Part shown: positions 50,178 through 62,400 of the stretch, piece after piece
Numbering within the stretch: the stretch's first letter is position 1
How the letters are laid out: every line of letters begins with the position of its first letter
Source of the DNA: Ceratothoa steindachneri
Lineage: Eukaryota > Arthropoda > Malacostraca > Isopoda > Cymothoidae
Length of the DNA stretch: 64,000 nucleotides
Direction of reading: 5' to 3'
Assembly: GCA_963969495.1 (NCBI GenBank)
Contig: OZ018337.1
Coordinates: 82,108,148 to 82,172,147 of the forward strand
Program-made: the position numbers and the translations under genes
Notes under the pieces: generated by a model
Database searches by the model: none
What the model was told of the DNA's origin: nothing
What the model saw: only the letters and a program-made list of their open reading frames with translations

Positions 50178-50770
50178 ATGATATAGAACATAGCTTTCCT
50201 TCCTCTCTAGAAACTCATTCAAACTGTCAATAAGCTTGTAAATGCCATGCTTGTAAAATCTTTTAGGTTTTAATGAAAAATATGGCACTAACTCGTTTTC
50301 AACCTCTTTGTTCGATGCCAACAAAATACCATAGAGTTTGTTCTGTAATCCACTGAAACCTTGCCAATCAAAAGGAACAAAGTCGGGAGAATAAGGAGGA
50401 TGAAGAAAGATTTCCAAACGCTACTTCAATATCCATCCATCCACTCAACATGATCATTTCGGGATGAAATCCTCCTCTCCATTGTTAAGAAATTCTGTTT
50501 TCTTGACTGAGCTGCGAACGGCGGCGTTTAACATTATTGATCAATTCTCATCACAGTAAAAGGACTGCCAAAATATTGAAGCTAAAAGTATCATGGAGGC
50601 AAAGGGTTACAGCAAGCAATGGGCTGTTACAGATTCACAGTGCGGGACTCATTTTCCAAACAATGTACCCTTTCCAATCCTCTTCAATTGAAGTAGGACA
50701 GTCGATTCGGTACCGTCAAACTGTTTCACGACTTCCATAGAGGTTGTATCAGCATAGAAATAGAATTTAA
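50178..50770 (-). pseudogene. mariner transposase relic (duplication copy B)
   Basis: Counterpart of the 12,686-13,270 relic. The minus-strand frame 50,145-50,417 reads HPPYSPDFVPFDWQGF, LQNKLYG, EVENEL and FYKHGIYKL. The upstream linker block (about 50,620-50,690) has acquired a stop: GK*VPH where copy A has GKWVPH. The same central deletion is present, so it predates the duplication. Past ERKESYV the two copies diverge, which places the duplication breakpoint at or inside the element's 3' end. Confidence 0.85.
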
Positions 50771-53365
50771 TAAAATAGCTAAAATAACTATGATTACATG
50801 CGAGGGCAACCAAATTCAAATTTATGGCAGAGGAACCAATGCCTATGCCAGAAAAGACACAAGTCCAAGTGCTTCACCCCTTCTTTACTAGTTGGCTTCA
50901 CTTTATTTAATCACTATTTCTTCATTCCTCCTATAAAGTCTATGGATTTTAAGCCAGCTCAGACTCAATCTACTAATATTGTTCAAACATCTAAATGGGG
51001 CTCATAAGACACTTTTTCTTAGCAATTTTAATATTAATATATCACGAATGATGTTTATAACTATGTTATTAAGATAATTTCTTTCATCTTTTTTATCGGT
51101 TGCTCTCATGAGAACTGCATTATTGTCCAAGATTCAAAGTACGATTTATAGAAGTCATACTTCTTCATTCAAGCGAATGTTTCGGTGTAATCAATTAATA
51201 TTTCCATTTGCGCTTGGTTCTACCACTAAACGTTATTGTATCCGACACGTCCTTAGGCAACTATTCAGATGCATATACATTCCCTTGCATATATTAGTGT
51301 CCTAATTTTACATTTTTTTATTTACTCTCACTATTCTATCAAATTTAATGTCTCAAATTAGATGTTGCTTAACAAACTATCCTTTTACTTTGAAGTCAAA
51401 ATCCTTCCAGAGATGTCTTGGGGCATGCGGTCAATTCTCAAATTAAAAATGGGCTCATCGTATGATAGATTTATATATACATTACTTAACTTAAATCACT
51501 TCTAAAAAGGAATTTTAAAATGTTTTATTGTAGTTTTGAATTCTAGCAATAGGTTATGCACATGCAACCGAAGCAATAACAAAAGAGCCCCAGGGGAAAC
51601 AACGCATAAAAATGTTGCGCCTCCTTTGTATCTCTTAAGCTCAAGCAATGTATTCGGCCCTGTATCAATTTTCTTCTTGATGCGAGGAAAATTACATTCA
51701 TGATGGGTTTGAAATGGCAAAGGGAAAGAGAACTCAAAGGAAGTTTAGTAGAAAATCAGACTTTTGTAGTTATTCTTGTGATAATTGGTTCTAAGAGAGG
51801 AATTCTCCCCCTTTTTTAACTCCAATAGCAAAATCATTCTTTAGTTCACAATTTCGATTACAAATAATGGTGTTTTTATGTAGTTTATAAAAGTCTTACA
51901 TACAAATTCCTGCTCCCCAAAATAATTTTACTAGGAGGCAATGTTGGATCTGTGGGAAAAACATATGATTTGTTTTGCTTTTTATTGATTTGCCAAAAAC
52001 ATCATAAATATTCAGCCGATTCTAACGGAATTTAAAATAGTGATTGCTAGAGGCTATTCCGTGCTAAATGCCACCCTCTGTTTTGATCGGCCCCCCAAAA
52101 TTATTCGAATTTAATGTCTTTGTCCAGGATTTGGGAGTTTTCTTGGATTTAAATGGAAGGTTCCTTTTCTGTTGAATAAAATATAAAACCTAAAAACCAA
52201 AAAACATTTCGGTCATTGTTTTGAAAAGCCGCTGAAAAAAGGGATTAAATGGTAAAATATTTGGAGGCTACATAAAAAAATGGTTATTTTTAAATTAAAA
52301 AACTATGGGGAAAAGTAATTAGGAAAATAATAATAAAGGAAAATTATTTATGCCTCTATAGACCACCAAAGTTGTTCCCCTTTAAGGGTTAGTGGTAATC
52401 CTTCATTTAGCGTTACTGTTCAAACCCTTTCTTTAAAATCAGTGGTTTTTCATTTTATTAAATATTAGATACAATTAATCCTGCTTCATTCCCAAAGTTC
52501 TTTGTGCCCTTTAGGATTTCGTGATGTGTTTAAAGCACTTTTGAATTAACCCTTTTCTGATCAAGCGCTGCGTTATATGTGCACTCTTCATTCAGACTTG
52601 AAGTCTCGCTCCTATACATTAAAGCGTCTGCGCTTTTCCAGAATCAACCACTGCATTATTTTATAAGTTTCCCATCTAACCATAAACCACCTAATGAAGG
52701 ACCCCTCCTCTTCATGCTCCTTTTCCTACTATACACGCCAACCCCTGCCGCCAATTTCATATAAATCGTTATTTAATTTTTCGAAAAAGGACGGCCAAGT
52801 ACCTATCAAATTTACCTCTTTCCCTCCCTCCAATCCGATGGTTATTCACCATTGAGGACTTTCGCCTTTAAATTATTCAAGTAGTTAATTACAAATATAA
52901 GTTCCTAACCCAGTGGTAATATTGATCTAATAAAGGGAATGAAATTTTAACAGTTTGCTATGATACTTTTATTTATTAGATTTCACTTCCACTTCAACGA
53001 ACTTCAATCATCCCTTTAAAATTGTAAGAAGTCTTTCAAACTTATTTACTATGGAAAACGGCAATTCAAAATCAATGATATATGAGTTTATATCCAAAGT
53101 AATTTCAATTTTGTTATATTAAGATGTTAAATTGGATAAATTTTAAAAATTAAAGAAAAGTATGCAAATATTGGTCCAGATTCCAGGGACGTTTTGTCAA
53201 AGTTAAATATTCTGAAGAATCCTGATTCACATTAGCCACATCTACTCCGCCATTTTCTAAACATTGTGGGTGGGAAGGATCTGCACGATTTCGAATAAAC
53301 TTTATATTTGCTATCTCGAATTTATCTACAGAAAAAATCTAAATACAACCATTTTGGATAATTAT

Positions 53366-54839
53366 TGTAGGGGAAGGCTCACTTACCCCCCCTCCCATCC
53401 CGTTCACTCGTGATGCAGTCCCAGGCATCGGCGAGTCTAAAGCGTAACCACAACGTGGCACCACTTGGTGCCATGAAAGACCCTAAAGGTCAAAAAGGTA
53501 AGATCTCCCCTAGGAGAGTGAGATCCAGTTTCACGTCGAACAAGAAATTGGAGACGGGTTTCTCCCAATCTCGATGGCTAACGAGGAGCCGATGTTTGAC
53601 TTCGTGGGAAAGACCGTTTGGAAAAAGAACTCTCCTGGGGGCGTCCTCAAGCCCCTCTCCCCCTTACCAATCCCCCAGTGGGGGAGCTAGGTATAAATGA
53701 GGAACTCTGAGGAAAATCGCGGTAGTATACGTCAGTCTCTAGGTGACGAAGTCCTCGGATTCACAACCGAGCTACCGAGACTGGAGAGGTAGTGTACTTG
53801 GCTCGCCAGACCAAGAAGTACCCTACAAGAGAGGCAGGGCTACCTACCTTAAGGGGCTAAGAAAAAGCTCATCCTTGAGCTAAGTCCCTGGTTATCAAAC
53901 CAAACGATAAGGAAACTTTGGTAAGTTCGACTTACTCTCGCCAAAGAGACTCCTCATATCCTGGTGCACCTTAAACACCAGGGGTATTCCTCGTCCTTGA
54001 GGAATTAAGGAGAAGAAGGAAAAGGCTCCCCCTCGAGCCCGTTATTCGGTGGCCACACCAAACTTTAAGTAACTTATTCTCGCCAGAGAAACCCCCCTCC
54101 GTTATCCTCGCCCGTGAAGAAGACCATCCCCGAGTTCAGCCCTCGTCCATAAGAAAATAAGTAACGAAGGAGAAAAGCTCCTCCTCGAGCTCGTTACTCG
54201 GTGATCACACCGCACTCCAAGTTAACTTGATTTATTAAAACAAATTTGACTCACTCTCGCCAGAGAGACCACGACTGCCTAGGTGTTGCATAAAGAAACG
54301 TATTGGTTCTAGTCCTTCAAGAATCCTTTCCCCCCCCCCGGAAGAACGTGTGGACCCCCCAGCTGCTATTCTCGCCAAAACGACCGTGGAATTTCTCCCA
54401 TCTACAACTGGACACACGGCACGCGTCGTGAGTCAATAACATTTCTGAGGCCCTTTAAACTCCACATGAGTCCGTAAGCCTAATTCTTATATTATTGTTT
54501 TGTGTAGAGAAAACGTTAACCAAACTTTGGAGGGTAAACTAATTTAATTAATTCTTGTTTATAATAATATTTAGAGTATTGCTGTAGTTAATGTATAAAG
54601 GTTGTGGTATTCAATGGTTAAAGATAAAATATAAGTTTATTTTATGAATTAGTGGGCGTTTCTTTTATATCCTTACGTGTTTGGTAACGGCTCTGTTCTT
54701 TAAGATATTCTTATAATATCAATATATTAGACACTCTTAGCACTCTTAGAATAGAACAAAAAAAGGGGGGGCATTCTACGACACTAAATAAAAGTGGTGT
54801 CAGGTAAGTAGGGTTTTTATCAGAAAGAATTCTACGACA
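53366..54839 (+). mobile_element. solo LTR (1,474 bp), copy-B specific
   Basis: Starts TGTAGGGGAAGG and ends TTCTACGACA, flanked by the 5-bp duplication ATTAT (53,361-53,365 and 54,840-54,844). Copy A has the intact site, GGTTAATTATTATTGCACC (near 15,865), so the insertion is precise and younger than the duplication. It is GC-rich. A TATA-like GGTATAAATG near 53,690 and AATAAA near 54,786 give a plus-strand promoter and poly(A) signal in LTR order. Inside are repeated modules (CTCGCCAGAGA-type strings at least four times, and CTCGAGC.CGTTA.TCGGTG twice) and two copies of ATTCTACGACA about 56 bp apart near the 3' end. A 96-codon frame at 53,410-53,700 lies in the U3-like part and is probably not a gene. 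A 5-bp duplication fits BEL/Pao or Gypsy. Confidence 0.9.
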
Positions 54840-55091
54840 ATTATTATTACACCTTAATCTTAGACGTATTTCTACCAACTGTTAACTTAAGCTTCAGTTC
54901 AAATGAAAACGTCTTCTATTTAAAACAAAAAAATAAAAGCTTTAGTTTCAATGCTGCAACCAGTCAATTTCAGTCACATAAGCAACGGGGTCTGGGGGTG
55001 AATTGATTCCGTTATCGAAGATAGCTGCGATTATCTACGCATAAATGAAAAAGATGGCAAAATTACACTTCCTAAGAATAAGTGTATACTA

Positions 55092-55236
55092 ATTAATGTA
55101 CGGCCATGGAATGTAGCAATTACTTGCCTCTGTGTGACTCAACGTTTAATTTTAGATTCGTATTTGTGTGCATTTCTATGGCATAGCGAATAAAGAAATA
55201 AAGACATATTTAAGAAGAATCTGCCCTGCATTTTGG
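55092..55236 (+). mobile_element. short insertion in copy B, possible 5'-truncated retroposon
   Basis: Copy A has GTGTAGACAAATTTAAGC (16,111 onward), while copy B has about 130-145 extra bases at this point. The insert carries TGTACGGCCATGGAATG at the left and AATAAAGAAATAAAGA toward the right, a tail like the 3' end of a non-LTR retroposon or SINE. About 35 bases that do not fit the tail follow, and no target duplication is clear. Confidence 0.45.
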
Positions 55237-58200
55237 AGTTTAAGCAAAACAAATAGACTATCATAAAATCGGTTAAAACTAATATCAAATTAGTGTTACG
55301 AATTTATTTTTATCATAAGAAGTTAATCTAAGCTAACCTTATTTAATATAACTTCGAAATATAATAATTACAAATAAAAAAGAATTCATACTCGAAATCA
55401 GCTTAAAAAATTGCATTAGTCTAGAAATTTACTTACCCAAACTTCCGAGAAAGTTCTCCAAACACAAAGGATGCCATTTTCTATATTCGAATTGATACCT
55501 TTATTACTTTCAAGATGATGATGAGCAAAGCAAAGTAGAAAATTATTAAATATACTTCTAGAAATCCTTTCACATTTTGTTTATAAGTATTAGAAATTAT
55601 CTCGAGAATAATTCCCCACCTCTAATCTAGAACTAGCGAAAGGTAGAGTTCTGAATAATTTAGCCTCCGGTGCATTCGATAATAAAAAAGATTAAGAAAT
55701 TTGAGAAAATCCAAATCACTTTCGTTCGATTCTCCCTCGAAAAAGTCGACTTGTCACCGATCGAAGGCTTCTTAGCTCTTTTCTAAATGGCCTAATGATG
55801 CCTCAAGTGTAGATACACGATCAGGTATGCGAAAGTGACATTTTATAATGTGGAACAGTGTTCAATATGTTTCATAAAGTGTAAGTGCCTGAGGGATCAC
55901 TGGAAGACACCTTTATTAAAAAGCATTTCTTTAAAAGCCTGGAGGAAGTATTGATATGTATTGATACAGCGGGCGCTGAATAAATGTGAAAGAGAGCGAA
56001 GAGAAACAGAAAATATCAAAGGAGCAAAAATTAATTAACGGCTAGATGAAAAGGAGTGAGACGTTTCGCCTGATTGAATTATAAACCCAAGATTCAAGGG
56101 CTGAAAACGTCAAAAGAACTGACCACAATTTAAGAAGTGGGCTTTTTAGAGATTTTATATTATAAATAAAGTTTACATACACACATACGCATACACACAT
56201 GTCGCTTTCTTCATAATCTCTCTCTATCGCTCACCTTTTACATTACCTTTAAATTGCAACTCCATCTTAAATTGCAAAAAATAGTAAATAAATGAATCCA
56301 ATTTATCCACAAACCAAAATAGAGCACTATTATTTCCCTCCTCCTATTTTAGCATCAGGACATCACCTGTCAAATTAATGACTAATGTATCACGCTTGCC
56401 CTATTTCCCCGGTAGGTGCTGCATGGAATTCCTCACTCGCGCAATCCAACACTTTCATAAGATCATCGTGAATGGAATCATTGATTTAAGTTAGACAGAT
56501 CTGAAAGATCCATAAGATAAGAGAAAAAGGGGAAATGTCATTGCTTGACATTATTAGTCGCGTGCGAGTCTATATCTCACTAAATCAGTTGGTAGTCGGT
56601 CGGTCAATGGTTTTTTGGGGGAAGGAAGGGCATTATAACGATTCTACCAATTCTAAGGAAATATAAAAGACTTATGTTGTTTTACATTCTATTTCTAATG
56701 ATATAAATGTCAAGGTACTCTTAAGGTTAGCCTGGCAATTATTAGATTTTGGCAATAAGATCCTCACTATTGTGGCGATTCTTACGAAATTTGAAACCTT
56801 TTTGTTTTTTTACCTTCTCTTTCGAAAGATTTAATTGCAAAAGTCCTCTCAAGTTAGCCGGGGAATTATTTGGCAATAACATCATAACTATTTGGGCGAT
56901 TCTAACGAAATTTGTAACCCTTATGTTTTTTTACATTCTCTTTCGTATGATATAAGTGCAATCAACCTCCAAAGGTTACTCCACAGACTATTAAATAATT
57001 TTTAGGTCGTAAGGTCAACCATCTTGCTACGATCTCAAAGTCCTTTGGCCAAAAATCCTTTTTGAATCGCAATTTTCAATTCAGCATCAATTTCAATTTT
57101 TCATTCTCATTGATGATAGATCAGAAAATCGTCTTTCGACTGATTGATAATAAATGAAAAGATTAGATGAAATTAAACGTAAACTAGAACTCTAAATTAT
57201 AGAAACACTACTGAATATAGAGGATATTAACAGAAAACATTCCACACTACTTTGAGTGAGGGAATTGAAAAGAATTTCTAAAGAAAAAAATGGGGGTAAA
57301 AGCTTGCAATAAGAGGAAAGTGGCTAATAATAATTTATAAACAATTTGGAAACCTTTCAGAACAGAATTGCATCCATCTAAGAGTTTCTTGTTCATCTCT
57401 CTGTTTATGCATATCTATAGAATTATCAAGCTTTTATCGGCATGATTTTCTGGTTTAATAGAAGGAATTTACCAAATAATTTCATAAAATTATACAGAAA
57501 ATTAGACATCAATATTTTATTAGAGTCGTCAAGAGATGCCAATTATTATTCCTAATCCCGGAGACCTCTTTTAAAAAGAGAGCATGGTAATTTTACGTAA
57601 ATATCATCGTTCTTTTATTATTCTTTTCCCTACCAATATCAATAAAATAAGTGGTAAAATATTCAAGTTTATTCTGATAACTTTAAGTATATCATGGACT
57701 GGAATTATTCTTGAGTGAAAAGAAAATTTCCTTCTCCTTTAACAGGCTATTCTATCACCAAGTTCCATTTTAACATGTGAAATATTTTCACTTTCTTCTC
57801 TCTATTACCTGATCTCTGTTTTATGTGTGATTTAGTTAATATGCTCATGTCCTGTTTTCCATCAATATTTTAGAAAGGAAAGAAAAGCTGAATGTCAAAG
57901 TACGGCTATTGATTGAAACTGGAGAATTTGTTTCTTGTAAAAAATCACCTGTAGTCTTGATGGAATTTTAGAAATTAAATTTTCCTTCGAATAAGGAAAC
58001 AATTTAAAACGATTAATATAATCGAAGAGGTTTTTTCTTCAGAAGCAAGAGAAAGACAGAAGGACATCGTTTACATATATATACATAGATATGAATGTCC
58101 AAGTATGGCCAAGTATACGGGAATATACGCACACTGGCTCTAAGGAACAACTGTTATTGTTTTAAGAATGCGATTTGCATAGATAGCTGCAGCTGCGTAA

Positions 58201-58379
58201 CCAAGGAATATTCCAAACAAAACGACAAAAATATATTTTAATACACACTAAATAAAAGGCTCAAAATAAATAGAGGTTTATATATAGGTAGATTAATAAG
58301 AGGGAATTGGGTTCCAAATAATAATTGGTAAACAAGGGTATTAAATGGATATAAAGAGAGATTTAGGGTAGTGAGCGAT

Positions 58380-59400
58380 ATAGTTCCTTCGAACCTCGAG
58401 AGTAAGGCAGGGAGAACTTAGGGGAAGATCTTGGTGACCTTGATTACTCACGAGTGTAGCTGAAAACCCGAAGAGGGTGGTGCTATTTTATCCAACTCGG
58501 ATTTAGCGAGATGCGGTCCTCTTTTCCTTAACAAGTCCCTGGACGAACTTCGATTGGGGAGGTGACCTTTCCAAACTCGGATCGAGTGAGCTATTGGACC
58601 CTTTTGTCCTCAAGAGGTCACTGGTCAAAATTCTAAGAGGGGGGGAGATGACTTCTCCAAACTCGGATCGATCGAGCTATTGGGCCTCTTCTCCTCATGA
58701 AGTCACCAGAAGAACTTCGGAGGATGGTTCCTCCAATCCTTGATCCGAAGGCGGTTGAGAAAGGCTGACATTGCCTCAAGAGACTCGTCTCCCTGACCCG
58801 AAGATACGAGTGAGATGTCCAGCTCTTTCGTTGCCTGCGACCGTCACTAAACACTTCTCGGGAGAGAGCGTCGTTGAATCGAACTCTTTTCGGGGAAGCG
58901 TCGTCTAACCGAGTCTGTGGGTAATCCTTGGGAAGGTGCATATATATACCCGGATTTCTCCAAAACAGGAAGAGAAAGAGAGGCCTTCTCGAACCCACAT
59001 TCTTTGCCGAGACAACCCAGCATGTCCTTATGGGAAAGTGTACGAGGCCGTGATCAGCGGGTCTGACGGAAGGACCAGCGGCTGGAGTTATAAAAGTTGT
59101 TCGAGGCAAACATACAAAATAAATGAGTAATCTCCTGAGCCGAGGGAAGCGGGAAGATTAAGATGGCGGTGACGTGGTCTTTAATTTCAGAGTCATGCCT
59201 CGGTGTGAATTTCTCAGTGATCCGGGGAGTAACGGCTCGCTTTCTCTCCCTAAGTAATATCTTAGGAGATGGGGAAATACTACTATTTTAGTGGAACTCT
59301 CTACAATGAATTTTATGAACCCCAGTGAGAGATAAAGAATAAGATTATTTGGTGTTCTTGCGAAGGAATAACCCTTACGTTCACTCGTGCAAGGATACAA
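58380..59400 (+). repeat. GC-rich repeat R1 (copy B)
   Basis: Counterpart of 20,590-21,600 with the same three subunits (about 58,505-58,760) and TATATATACCCGGAT near 58,945. It contains the window's longest reading frame (58,633-59,109, minus strand, 158 codons). In copy A the equivalent frame is broken (only 82 codons remain), so I treat it as a shadow of GC-rich repeat. Confidence 0.7.
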
Positions 59401-62400
59401 GTTAGAAAATAACTTAAATTTATCTACTTTTCAGGATTTTTCATTAAGATATGGAGTGGAAGGAAATATAGACTTTCTGACTCTTCTTTCTTTCAAACTC
59501 GCAAATGTGGCAGTTATTTGAATCACTTTATAACTGAATTACACAAATCTTCTTCCAAATGAAAATATTATATTACTATTACACCTGAAGGATTATAAAA
59601 TAAACTTGGTGATAATTTGAGGAATCAAACGATGTCGTCGACCTTCAGAAGCTCCAGGGAAGTGGTTGAGTAAAATAATTCCTTGTTAGTATTTGAGTCC
59701 TGAATTTCTTCATGTGAATAAAATATTGGTGCTTATGATTAGATTACCCAAATTTTAAATTATAATTACCCTTTAGTTTTTAAGAATTTAAGGCAATTTA
59801 CAAAAAATGGTAACCTATTTATGTATAATGATAAGAAAATACATTTAAGCAGTAAAATAGACACTATCACTAATGAAAATGCTTTAGCAGGAATTTTTAA
59901 GCAGTATATCCATTTATTAACTAATGCATTCGGTTTTTATGAAATATATGATTTGATATTCTCTTTTACTTCCTACATATCAAAGTAAACTTTGCCATTT
60001 AAAGAATAGTATAAGGATACATTGAATATAGTAAATAAAGATGGTGCAAAGCAGGTAAGTATGAAAGTTGAGGAAGAACTTCAAAGTCAGCGCATTAATT
60101 TTCCTTTTCAAATTTTCCTCATCCCATTTAGCATCATTTATGCTCGTTTATTAAACATTGTTTGCGTTAGCCAAATTAGTTTTCAGGCTTTAGTTGCTTA
60201 TTATAGAGTAGGCTCACAATAGCTAACACCCTCACATCACACAAAAGCAAAGCAAAGCATTCTTTATTATTAAACGATGTCTAAGAGCATTAATGAGTTT
60301 TTGTTTGCGATCAAGCCATTGTTTTCTGTGCTATTTACATATTAAAGTAAAATCCCTACTTTTCCTCTCCAGTAAGTGGCCTTATCAGAAACGGCTCACA
60401 GACCTTTTGCAGCCAATGACACGAAGCCATATTCACCTTTCGTGATCAGTGTCTAACTAGGAGATCGGATGTTCTCTAAACTAAAAGTTGTAGCTTAGAA
60501 AGACCTAAGCATTTATTCAAGGTTTATTTCGTGAGAGGGTTATCTGTTTATAGTGGTCACTATGTTTATAATAGGCTGCTTAGTGGATGAGATGCCCTGC
60601 GAGTACTAGTTTAGAAGATGAACAACTGGAGCTGAGATTGGCTTACCTGTAAAGGGGTGTCAGATGAAGGTGTTTGAGATCTCACCGTCGAGTTTGCTCT
60701 GACTCACAAAGCTCTTACGGGAAATCCGTTTATAGGCTGGGTTCGAAAGTTAACTTGGTTCTCACTAGGTTAAAGAAAATTCTTGAAAGGAAAATGGTGT
60801 TTTGTAGGCTTTATTCTTGGCTTAGTTTTACCTTATTTGGGGAACGCGAGATGTTCGACTATTACGCAGTTTTGTTGTAATTTCCACTCTACGTTAGATA
60901 ATTGAGGCTAAAACCGGACAAATTTAAGGACGAGTTACGGACTTATTACGCCAATAATATTATTGTGTATTCGATATCAAGAAGATTGAATGTCTCCTTC
61001 TAATAATAGTATTCTTAGATATATCTTTTGGAATTCGCTGCCTATCTTATTTATACGAACCTCCATTAAAGGGGCGTGACGTAGCCATCCTTAATCAGAG
61101 CGCGAGGCGGAGCCTCACAGGTTAAGGTATGTTTGTGTGTTTCTTTTGTTGAGACTGCTTGGCGGAGTCAAAGTGTATGTGTTTCAATATAGACATATTT
61201 GGCCGCATCCTTGCCTGAATTGATTTCAAAGTGGATTTTTTCGTTTTGCAGGTCCACGTCAACGTTAACTGATTAAACTCAACTCCTTTCTGGCTGCCTC
61301 GTTTCTTGTATTGAGACCTTTTGCCTTGCAGCTGTTTCCACGCGTGTGTATGTTTTTGCATTCGCGTGGGAAACTCCAAATATTCGCTTGCCTTCTTATA
61401 CTCATGTTTTTCTTAATAGATGTAAATTGTGAGTTAACATTATATAAAAGTATTTAGCTTTATTCTACATTAGTTCATTGCAACTACATGGCATATTATT
61501 TCAGTAGTTAAAATGTTTGCCTAATATCAAGATTTCGTTGGTCCTCAAGGGGCTCATAGCGAGGTTCCTCGTTCAGTCCAACTTCACCTTGCATTTCGGG
61601 CATCGTTACACATTAATTCACCTTGCATAAAACATAAAAAAAATTAAATAACACTATGAAGATTCTGGGGCGTTCTTCTAAAATGCCATTACTTAGAACA
61701 CTTATGGCATTTTAACGTATGTTGTTAAAGTATATTCTTATGTGACCAAATATCAATTTAATAAATCTAGCAAAGTGCTTTCATAATGAGTTGAGTTCAA
61801 TGGTATTTATTCTACGTTCTTAAGTTCTTCTCTTTCTTGGAACATTAAATTAATGGAGATTATCCGAATATTGTTCGTTGTCAGACTTCAATCTTTCTCA
61901 AACAGTTTCTTGGGCATTGGGACTTTTAAAACAATGCTCGCAAGTGTAATTAGTCACACATTACCTTGAATAAGGCGCTCGTTCATCACCCTGGAATGAG
62001 GGCCCTGTTTTGAATTGCATCATGAAGCAAGTAATGAGCCTGAGAACTTGACGCGTCGGCTAACTTCAACTGGTGAGTGTGGCGGAAAAAGCTAATTATT
62101 TTATTTATTATATTATTTAAAATTCTAAAGGAGATAAAGTGTTGCCTAAATTAGACTCACTAGCAAATAAAATATATAAGTAGCTCGGAACTACAGGATT
62201 AATGGCTAAAAGAGAACATGATACTTTCATTAACCGAATTCCGTCACATTCCAAGAAAAATGAAATGCAAATTTCATGAGACTGTTTGAAAAAAAACATT
62301 TGAGGCAGAATTGCAAACAAATGTTTTCATCATTTTCTTCCAAAATCAAAGTTATTAAATTTACGGATTTTTTTGGTTATTAAATGCTGTTTTTATATTT

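Noticed and set aside
53410..53700. 96-codon frame inside the copy-B LTR
   Set aside because: Sits in the promoter-side part of an LTR, GC-rich by composition, no similarity to retroelement proteins.
58633..59109. Longest reading frame in the window (158 codons, minus strand)
   Set aside because: Lies in the GC-rich R1 repeat; the same frame is broken in copy A, and no recognisable domain is present.
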